Assembly: GCA_045589735.1 (NCBI GenBank)
Contig: JAZNPQ010000139.1
Span: forward strand, 1 to 23,565
Length of the DNA: 23,565 nucleotides
DNA from: RGIG3994 sp045589735
Lineage (GTDB): Bacteria; Bacillota; Clostridia; Oscillospirales; CAG-272
Reading direction: 5' to 3'
Shown here: positions 15,266 to 21,497 of the stretch, piece after piece
Numbering within the stretch: the first letter of the stretch is position 1
Layout of the letters: every line of letters starts with the position of its first letter
Position numbers and translations under genes: made by a program
Notes under the pieces: generated by a model
Databases searched by the model: none
The model's input: the letters and a program-made list of their open reading frames with translations, nothing else
Told to the model about the DNA's origin: nothing

Positions 15266-15294
15266 TTGACTTTTTTATAAAATAGTCATATAAT
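15266..15294 (+). promoter_or_regulatory. Sigma-A-type promoter for galT
   Basis: TTGACT (15266-15271) and TATAAT (15289-15294) are separated by 17 bases. Start of transcription would be near 15301, about 25 bases before the galT ATG, with GGTGGGG as ribosome binding site. The upp and galT promoters diverge with their -35 elements about 30 bases apart. No operator is obvious. Confidence 0.87.
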
Positions 15295-15325
15295 ATATAT
15301 ACAGAATATTCGGTGGGGAAATAAG

Positions 15326-16825
15326 ATGAAAAAAAGAATAAACTATTACGTTACCGCGCTTGTAGATTATGCAATTTCGGTAGATCTTGCAAAAAAGGAA
15401 GATCGCACTTATTTTATAAACGGTATTCTTGATATTTTTGATATTCATGAATTTACAGACACAGACATGTCAAAAGACGCGCCGATGCTTGAAGAAATAC
15501 TTGGAGAGCTTTTAAACACAGCGGTAGAGAAGGGCATAATATCCGACTCTGTCGTTGAAAAAGACCTTTTCGATACAAAGATAATGGGAGTTGTAACGCC
15601 GAGACCGTCCGAGGTTATTACAAGATTTTTTGAGCTTTACAAGGAGTCACCCGAAAAAGCGACAGACTATTTTTATAGGCTTTGCATAGACTCTGATTAT
15701 ATAAGAGCGTACAGAATCAAAAACGACATAAAATGGACAGTCCCGTCCGAATACGGCGAGATAGAAATAACCATAAATCTCTCAAAGCCCGAAAAAGACC
15801 CGAAGAGCATTGCTGCTCTCAAAAATGCGAAGCAGAGCGGATATCCGCTTTGTAATCTTTGCCCCGAAAATGTAGGATATGCGGGAAGCCTCACACAGCC
15901 TGCGCGTCAGACGCTAAGGCAAATACCGCTGACACTTGCAGGCTCTGATTGGCGACTTCAGTATTCGCCGTACTCGTACTATAATGAGCATTGCATAGTT
16001 TTGTCGGCATCTCATACACCGATGAAAATAAACAGAGCAATTTTCGAAAAGGCTCTTGATTTTGTGTCGCAGTTTCCGCACTATTTCCTCGGCTCAAATG
16101 CAGACCTTCCTATTGTCGGTGGCTCTATACTGACACACGACCATATGCAGGGAGGTCATCATACCTTTGCCATGGCAAACGCGCCTATCGAAATTAAACT
16201 TGACTTTGAAGGATACGAGGATATTGAAGCAGGCATCGTAAAGTGGCCTATGTCGGTCATACGCCTTTCTGGAGAAAATAAAGAAAGACTCTCGGAGCTT
16301 GGCGAAAAGATACTTGACGCTTGGAGAGAATACAGCGATCCCGACGCATTTGTTTTTGCAGAGACCGACGGAGAACCACACAACACTATAACGCCCATCG
16401 CTCGTTTCCGTGACGGTAAATTTGAGCTTGACCTTGTGTTGCGTAATAATATAACAACCGAAGAATTTCCTCTGGGTCTATATCATCCGCATGCAGAGCA
16501 TCACAATATTAAGAAAGAAAATATCGGACTTATTGAGGTTATGGGACTTGCGGTGTTGCCCTCAAGACTAAAAAAGGAAATGGCTATACTTTCGGACATT
16601 GCCGTCAGCGGAGAGGAAATAAACGAGGATTCGCCGATAATAGCGCATAAGGCGTGGTTTGAAAAGTTTAAAGACAATTATAAATTCACAACGGAAAACG
16701 TTGATACCATACTCAAAGACGAGATTGGAAAGACGTTTGTAAGAGTTCTTGAGGATGCGGGAGTGTATAAATGTACCCCCGAGGGAAGAGAAGCGTTTTT
16801 ACGATTTGTTAATAGCATAAACTAA
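15326..16825 (+). CDS. galT: UDP-glucose--hexose-1-phosphate uridylyltransferase
   Basis: Leloir pathway enzyme exchanging uridylyl groups between UDP-glucose and galactose-1-phosphate. It is 499 residues, the size of the Firmicutes-type (GalT type 2) family, longer than E. coli GalT. Recognised features are the N-terminal helical region (ALVDYAISVDLAKKEDRTYF), the C176/C179 pair (LCNLCPENVGYAG), and the active-site stretch GGSILTHDHMQGGHH with H271-D272-H273. The nucleophile is one of these histidines by family homology. The start follows GGTGGGGAAATAAG. galK and galE are not adjacent, so it is expressed alone from its own promoter and ends at a terminator shared with fbp. Confidence 0.95.
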   Translation: MKKRINYYVTALVDYAISVDLAKKEDRTYFINGILDIFDIHEFTDTDMSKDAPMLEEILGELLNTAVEKGIISDSVVEKDLFDTKIMGVVTPRPSEVITRFFELYKESPEKATDYFYRLCIDSDYIRAYRIKNDIKWTVPSEYGEIEITINLSKPEKDPKSIAALKNAKQSGYPLCNLCPENVGYAGSLTQPARQTLRQIPLTLAGSDWRLQYSPYSYYNEHCIVLSASHTPMKINRAIFEKALDFVSQFPHYFLGSNADLPIVGGSILTHDHMQGGHHTFAMANAPIEIKLDFEGYEDIEAGIVKWPMSVIRLSGENKERLSELGEKILDAWREYSDPDAFVFAETDGEPHNTITPIARFRDGKFELDLVLRNNITTEEFPLGLYHPHAEHHNIKKENIGLIEVMGLAVLPSRLKKEMAILSDIAVSGEEINEDSPIIAHKAWFEKFKDNYKFTTENVDTILKDEIGKTFVRVLEDAGVYKCTPEGREAFLRFVNSIN

Positions 16826-16884
16826 AAGCAGGAGAGACGTCTAACACAAAAAAAATGGGCGTTTATCCGACAATCAAAAACGGA

Positions 16885-16920
16885 GGTGAGCCAAATGCAT
16901 TTTTTTTGCATTGACTCACC
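16885..16920. terminator. Bidirectional terminator between galT and fbp
   Basis: GGTGAG (16885-16890) pairs with CTCACC (16915-16920), and the inner CAAATGCA and TGCATTG parts continue the stem with small mismatches around a T-rich loop. The + strand is followed by CATGTTTTTAT for galT. The - strand is followed by TCCGTTTTTGATT for fbp, whose stop is at 16928. The rest of the 102-base gap between the two genes holds nothing else I can support. Confidence 0.85.
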
Positions 16921-16927
16921 CATGTTT

Positions 16928-18748
16928 TTATAGAGAGTATTTGTAATAATCCTCAAGAAAATCATTTAAAACGGATATTTCTTGCAAGAGCTTTTTGCCT
17001 GTATCTGTTTCTTTTACAAGTATTCTCTTTTCATAATTTCTGAGCTGACGTACATTGCTTTTTAGGTCTGACGCATTTTTGATAACATCACTGCTTGAAG
17101 TAAACGGTTGATGAGAAATAAGGAAAAGACCTTGCGAGTTGTTTACCAATGTATAGCCCGCGATTCCCGTCTTTTTTTGATATGCTTTCGATAGACCTCC
17201 GTCAATGGTAATATGTCTGCAATTTCCGCTTTCAGGGATTTCTCCGTCCTTTACTTTAACAGGCATATGACCGTTTACTATGACCGAGTTTTTACCGGTT
17301 ATGCCGAATTCAGCCAAGACCGACAGACAAAAGCTTTCTTCTTTTACAAAATTGTAATATTCGTCTTTGTTTTCTTTTTCAATACGGTCTTCAAAATATT
17401 TTGTATAGACACACATTTTGTCTCGACCGTAAAGCGGAGATTTTTTGCCGCACCAAAGATACCACATATAGTCTATAGAGTAAGAATCTCCTCTTGAGGC
17501 ATCTCGTACTAATTGGTCAAGTCTATCGTAAAGTGCTTTACCCGAATATTTTTTATCACCCACAAAAATATGAGAGAAGCTTCCGTCAGAATTTGTGGGA
17601 ACGCATCCGTGCATTATAAGATTTCCGTTGAATACTTTATACATACTGCCAGTTTTCAGCAACATTTTCATGTGTTCCTTGAGGCGTTTGCTGTGCTTGA
17701 ATTCGTTGGCAAGGACTTCTACAAGCTTTTTCTCCTTTTCAGTGAGTTTGTCGGACGGATATAGAATCCTGTCGTTCATATCAAATTCGGGATGACCTGT
17801 TATCAAGAGATTTTCAAGCTTAAGCTGTATAACGGTTATTGCTTTCGTCATACGTGCGAGAAGCTCATTCTTTTCAAAATCACTTTCCGTTCCGTAAATA
17901 TCCGAAATCAAAAAAGCTTTGCAGTCGTCATTTGCATATTCTTCTGTTGCGAAAGAGACAAGTGGGCGCAGATTTATTCCGTAGTTTTCTATTACCTGAA
18001 GATTACGGTACACACAGTTTATTCTTATGAGGTTACATAAACACGCAATATTACCAAAGAATGCACCCATCCAAAGGATATCATGGTTTCCCCATTGAAC
18101 ATCGAAGGAATGGAAATGAGAAAGCTCATCAAGTATTACGTCGGCACCGTTTCCCCTGTCATATATATCTCCGACGATATGAAGATGGTCCACAGCAAGC
18201 TGACAGATCAAGTGGGACATTTGAGCTATAAAATTATCTGCATTACCGAGCTCTATGATGCTTGAAACAATATTTTTATAATAATTTGATTTGTCAATGC
18301 TGTGTTCAGGCATATTTATAAGCTCATCCATTATATAGCGATAATCGGACGGCATTGCTTTTCTGACCTTTGAACGGGTGTATTTAGCTGCCGTGAGCTT
18401 TGATACTTCAATCAAATCATATATTGTTTCTTCATACCATAAAATATCATTTTTATGTTCGTTGAGTTTTAAAATTCTTTCGGGATAATATATAAGAGCG
18501 GCAAGCTTATTCTTATATTCATCAGATCTTTTGTCGCCAAAGGCAAGATCGATTTTTGTTCTGATAACACCTGAAGCGTTACGCAGAATATGCATAAATG
18601 TTTCCGATTCTCCGTGAATGTCACTTAAAAAATGTTCTGTACCTTTTGGAAGATTTAAAATTGCTTTTAGATTTATAATTTCACTTATAACCGATTGCGG
18701 TGTCGGAAATTGTTTTGCAAGTAAGCTGTTAGTTCCTGTGCTTGACAA
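16928..18748 (-). CDS. fbp: Fructose-1,6-bisphosphatase class III
   Basis: Gluconeogenic phosphatase of the Firmicutes-specific class III, belonging to the metallophosphoesterase fold. With TTG at 18748 it is 606 residues. The N-terminal LLAKQFPTPQSVISEIINLK is the family opening. Metal-binding motifs are SDIHGE (about residues 42-47), GDIYDRG and QWGNHD, and the later NGHMPVKVKDGEIPESG and TIDGGLSKAYQKKTGIAGYT stretches are conserved. The TTG at 18748 lies 6 bases after AAGGAGG (18755-18761). A longer form could begin with TTG at 18805, but no ribosome binding site supports it. Its function pairs naturally with sugar metabolism beside galT, but the two are convergent, not co-transcribed. Confidence 0.95.
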   Translation of the reverse strand: MSSTGTNSLLAKQFPTPQSVISEIINLKAILNLPKGTEHFLSDIHGESETFMHILRNASGVIRTKIDLAFGDKRSDEYKNKLAALIYYPERILKLNEHKNDILWYEETIYDLIEVSKLTAAKYTRSKVRKAMPSDYRYIMDELINMPEHSIDKSNYYKNIVSSIIELGNADNFIAQMSHLICQLAVDHLHIVGDIYDRGNGADVILDELSHFHSFDVQWGNHDILWMGAFFGNIACLCNLIRINCVYRNLQVIENYGINLRPLVSFATEEYANDDCKAFLISDIYGTESDFEKNELLARMTKAITVIQLKLENLLITGHPEFDMNDRILYPSDKLTEKEKKLVEVLANEFKHSKRLKEHMKMLLKTGSMYKVFNGNLIMHGCVPTNSDGSFSHIFVGDKKYSGKALYDRLDQLVRDASRGDSYSIDYMWYLWCGKKSPLYGRDKMCVYTKYFEDRIEKENKDEYYNFVKEESFCLSVLAEFGITGKNSVIVNGHMPVKVKDGEIPESGNCRHITIDGGLSKAYQKKTGIAGYTLVNNSQGLFLISHQPFTSSSDVIKNASDLKSNVRQLRNYEKRILVKETDTGKKLLQEISVLNDFLEDYYKYSL

Positions 18749-18754
18749 AATTAA

Positions 18755-18761
18755 CCTCCTT
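18755..18761 (-). promoter_or_regulatory. Ribosome binding site deciding the fbp TTG start
   Basis: AAGGAGG on the - strand, 6 bases upstream of the TTG at 18748. It would lie inside the coding region if translation began at the upstream TTG (18805), which itself lacks such a site. Confidence 0.85.
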
Positions 18762-18822
18762 GTAATTAAATTTAGTGAATCTTTTTTGCTGATCGTATAT
18801 CTCAAAAATAATTCTAATAATA

Positions 18823-18850
18823 CGCCAACCGAGTATATTCTCGGTTGGCG
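18823..18850 (-). terminator. Terminator after the HTH-cupin-synthetase gene
   Basis: CGCCAACCGAG (18823-18833) is perfectly complementary to CTCGGTTGGCG (18840-18850), an 11-base-pair stem with a 6-base loop. On the - strand it starts 6 bases after the synthetase stop and is followed by an AT-rich run (TATTATTAGAATTATTTTT). It separates this gene from fbp. Confidence 0.87.
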
Positions 18851-18856
18851 ATGATT

Positions 18857-21130
18857 TTACGCCTTTTGCTGATTTCTTGCGCGAAGCTCGTTACGTTTGA
18901 TCTTGCCGCTGACGGTTTTCGGCATTTCATCGAGGAACTCGACGATACGCGGATACTTATACGGTGCGGTGTGAGTCTTTACGTAGTTTTGAATTTCTTT
19001 CTTAAGCTCTTCGCTGGGCGCAGTGCCTTTGACAAGTACGATGTCAGCCTTTACGACCTGACCGCGGATCGGGTCGGGTGCGCCCGTAACGGCACATTCA
19101 AGAACATACGGAAGCTCCATAATAACACTTTCGATCTCAAACGGACCGATTCTGTATCCCGAGGACTTGATAAGGTCATCGGTACGTCCAACGTAGTGGA
19201 AATAACCGTCCTCATCACGCCAAGCGGTATCGCCCGTATGGTAGAATCCGTCGTGCCAAGCGGCATCTGTACTTTCTTTATTGTTATAATATCCGATAAA
19301 CAGACCGGGAACCTGACCGACCTCTGCTTTTATGCAGATCTCGCCGGTTTCACCGTCCTCGACCTCGTTGCCGTCGTAATCAAGCAGATGAACATCGTAA
19401 AGCGGAGAGGGCTTACCCATAGAGCCAAGACGCGTCTTCATGCCGACGAAGTTACCGACGATAACGGTAGATTCGGTCTGACCGAATGCCTCGGTAAGAG
19501 CAAGGCCTGTGTGCTTCTTCCACTGCTCATAAACCTCGGGGTTGAGTGCTTCACCCGCAATAGCCGAATGCTTGATAGAAGAAAGGTCGTACTTTGAAAG
19601 GTCTTCCTTGATGAAGAAGCGGTACATTGTGGGAGGTGCGCAGAAGGACGTAATCTTGTGTTCTGCGAACATCGGAAGTATATCTTCCGCGTGGAATCTG
19701 TCGAAATCGTATACGAATATACCGCCCTCACAGAACCACTGACCGTACATTTTACCCCACATAGCCTTAGCCCAACCTGTGTCGGATATTGTAAGGTGGA
19801 GTCCGTTCGGGTCAACGTTCTGCCAGAATCTTGCGGTGGGATAATGACCGAGAGGGTATTTGTGAGAATGTACCGCGATCTTCGGATACCCCGTCGTTCC
19901 CGACGTGAAATACATAAGAAGGGGATCGTTGCCGCCAACGTCTACTCTTTCGAGCTTGGAACGGAACATAGGAAGCTCTTCATTGAAATTGTGCCAGCCT
20001 TCACGCGCTTCTCCGACAATTACTTTTGTCTTAACTGTAGGAGATTCGGGAAGGGCAAGCTCGATCTGCTCGGCAACGTCACCGTCGGAGGTAGCAACAA
20101 CAGCCGAAACGCCTGCGGCGTTAAAGCGGTACTCAAAATCGTGCTTTACAAGCTGATTTGTTGCGGGAATAGCTATTGCGCCGAGTTTATTGAGCGCGAG
20201 CATTGAGAACCAGAACTGGTAATGTCTTTTAAGAACAAGAAGAACACGGTCCCCCTTTTTAATACCCAGCGAACGGAAGTAATTTGCGGTACGGTTAGAT
20301 TCTCTGCTTATATCGTCAAACGTGAAGCGATGAACCTCTTTATCGTTGGAAACGTGAACCATAGCAAGCTTATCGGGCTTTGTTGCGCCAAGCTCGTCTA
20401 TAACGTCGTAGGCAAAATTGAATCTGTCTATGTTCTTAAACTTAATACCGTTGAAAATACCCTTTTCGTCGGTGGTAGTTTCGATGAACTTACTTGCAAC
20501 GCCCGGCTCATGCTCAAAAGTATAGGGAGCTGTGAAATGTGCCTCGGGAATTTCCGTGTCGCCGTTTCCTTTGACAACGATAGCGTAAAACTCACAGTCG
20601 TTACCGCCGTAAGCTATCATTCCGTGAGGCTCGGAGCTGTTATAGAAGGCTGTGTCGCCTGCATTGAGTATCTCAACGTTATCGCCGACAACAAGCTTGA
20701 GACTACCTCTTACGATAATGTCAATTTCCTGTCCCGAGTGAGTGCTGAGCTTGATCGGTTTGTTTTGCTCTTCGTCTGAGTACTGTGCGCGAACGAGAAA
20801 GGGTTCGGCGATCTTATCTCTGAACTTGGGGGCAAGGTTTATATAGTCAAATTCGGATTTGCGGTCAACACGTGTTCCTGCGCCCGCTCTGACAACTGAA
20901 AGTGTTCTCAGCTTCGGGCTGTTACCTTCGATAATATCGTTGACGTCAACGCCGAATTTCAGCGCGCATTTGTGAATAAACGAGATACTGAGGTCAATGT
21001 CTCCCGCCTCGCACGAAAGGTAATATTCTTCTGTAACACCAGTAAAATCAGCCATCTCACTGACGCTGATCTCAAGTATTTCACGTAATTCCCGTATTCT
21101 TTCCGGAATTTGTTGGATCTTGGTTTCCAT
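18857..21130 (-). CDS. HTH-cupin-acyl-CoA synthetase fusion protein
   Basis: A 757-residue, three-part protein. Residues about 8-67 form an XRE-like helix-turn-helix (ERIRELREILEISVSEMADF, then a second helix region). Residues about 105-190 form a cupin (STHSGQEIDIIVRGSLKLVV, then EILNAGDTAFYNSSEPHG). Residues about 235-757 form an AMP-binding acyl-CoA synthetase. Its core motifs are intact: YFTSGTTGYPK (407-417), AFGQTES (548-554), YHTGDTA (630-636), GYRIGPFEIE (658-667), and catalytic K743 in SGKIKR. The sequence style resembles acetate/medium-chain acyl-CoA synthetases, but the acid substrate is not readable. HTH-cupin pairs usually act as small-molecule-responsive regulators. Fusion to the enzyme suggests self-control or sensing of acid or acyl-adenylate. 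The start follows AGGAGAACAAAA and a T-box leader. Confidence 0.9.
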   Translation of the reverse strand: METKIQQIPERIRELREILEISVSEMADFTGVTEEYYLSCEAGDIDLSISFIHKCALKFGVDVNDIIEGNSPKLRTLSVVRAGAGTRVDRKSEFDYINLAPKFRDKIAEPFLVRAQYSDEEQNKPIKLSTHSGQEIDIIVRGSLKLVVGDNVEILNAGDTAFYNSSEPHGMIAYGGNDCEFYAIVVKGNGDTEIPEAHFTAPYTFEHEPGVASKFIETTTDEKGIFNGIKFKNIDRFNFAYDVIDELGATKPDKLAMVHVSNDKEVHRFTFDDISRESNRTANYFRSLGIKKGDRVLLVLKRHYQFWFSMLALNKLGAIAIPATNQLVKHDFEYRFNAAGVSAVVATSDGDVAEQIELALPESPTVKTKVIVGEAREGWHNFNEELPMFRSKLERVDVGGNDPLLMYFTSGTTGYPKIAVHSHKYPLGHYPTARFWQNVDPNGLHLTISDTGWAKAMWGKMYGQWFCEGGIFVYDFDRFHAEDILPMFAEHKITSFCAPPTMYRFFIKEDLSKYDLSSIKHSAIAGEALNPEVYEQWKKHTGLALTEAFGQTESTVIVGNFVGMKTRLGSMGKPSPLYDVHLLDYDGNEVEDGETGEICIKAEVGQVPGLFIGYYNNKESTDAAWHDGFYHTGDTAWRDEDGYFHYVGRTDDLIKSSGYRIGPFEIESVIMELPYVLECAVTGAPDPIRGQVVKADIVLVKGTAPSEELKKEIQNYVKTHTAPYKYPRIVEFLDEMPKTVSGKIKRNELRARNQQKA

Positions 21131-21158
21131 TTTTGTTCTCCTGTTTTTTGAGATAAAT

Positions 21159-21191
21159 AAAAAATCGTCTCAAAGCATTAGCCTTGAGACG
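21159..21191 (-). terminator. T-box regulated intrinsic terminator
   Basis: On the - strand CGTCTCAA (21191-21184) pairs with TTGAGACG (21173-21166), followed at once by A and six T residues (21164-21159). The upstream arm can instead pair with the antiterminator half at 21200-21215, the standard T-box switch. It lies 29 bases before the start of the synthetase. Confidence 0.93.
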
Positions 21192-21404
21192 GAAAATATC
21201 CGCGGTACCACTCAAATTGCGCATAGCGCGCCACTCATACCCAATCAGGTATTAAGCCTTAACGCGGCGTACGGATGCACTTACTTGTCTGTTCGGCGCA
21301 CCGACTCGGGAGCTACAATAATACGGGATAATCACCGCGTACTTTCACCAAACGTACGCTCTCTGTGGGCTTTAGGCCGTCTATACTCTCCGTCAAAGTC
21401 ATTA
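21159..21404 (-). promoter_or_regulatory. T-box leader RNA (tRNA-sensing riboswitch)
   Basis: The hallmark T-box sequence is present on the - strand as GAGTGGTACCGCGG (21213-21200). The antiterminator pairs TTGAG (21215-21211) with CTCAA (21188-21184), and GCGG (21203-21200) with CCGT (21192-21189). This bulges out TGGTACC (21210-21204), whose UGGU would bind the tRNA acceptor end. Stem I is visible: lower helix GGAG (21391-21388) with CTCC (21312-21309), AGTA at 21387-21384, next helix ACGG (21380-21377) with CCGT (21326-21323), and an upper arm GCGTAC/GTACGC enclosing GGTGAAA (21349-21343). The specifier position best fits GTA (21316-21314), valine. ATT triplets just upstream leave isoleucine possible. 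UGGU matches tRNAs with discriminator A, which fits Val and Ile but not Cys. Confidence 0.93.
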
Positions 21405-21410
21405 CAAAGA

Positions 21411-21439
21411 ATTATATCACAAAATATACACTGTGTCAA
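21411..21439 (-). promoter_or_regulatory. Consensus promoter for the T-box leader
   Basis: On the - strand TTGACA (21439-21434) and TATAAT (21416-21411) are separated by exactly 17 bases, a full sigma-A consensus. Transcription would begin near 21404 and run through the T-box leader into the HTH-cupin-synthetase gene. A strong promoter followed by conditional termination is the usual T-box design. Confidence 0.92.
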
Positions 21440-21453
21440 GTGTTTTTCGTAAA

Positions 21454-21490
21454 AAAAGCTCCTTACCGTCAAAAACAGTAAGGAGCTTTT
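21454..21490 (-). terminator. Rho-independent terminator after hydA
   Basis: AAAAGCTCCTTAC (21490-21478 read on the - strand) pairs with GTAAGGAGCTTTT (21466-21454) over an 11-base loop, and the run of T residues continues to seven. It begins 8 bases after the hydA stop. It insulates the hydrogenase operon from the T-box promoter that starts just downstream. Confidence 0.94.
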
Positions 21491-21497
21491 ATGTTTT

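Noticed and set aside
16895..16933. A 12-codon reading frame with a perfect GGAGGTGA ribosome binding site at the galT-fbp junction
   Set aside because: The ribosome binding site and start coincide with the arms of the bidirectional terminator, and the peptide (MHFFCIDSPMFL) has no known role. Probably a coincidence, though a search in related genomes would be cheap.
18845..20779. Several 180-250 codon + strand frames opposite the acyl-CoA synthetase
   Set aside because: They are shadows of the strongly conserved synthetase coding strand, with no recognisable domains and no ribosome binding sites.
21315..21317. UGU (Cys) as the T-box specifier
   Set aside because: tRNA-Cys normally has discriminator U, which would not pair with the UGGU bulge. 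GUA, one base downstream, has the better spacing to the lower stem.
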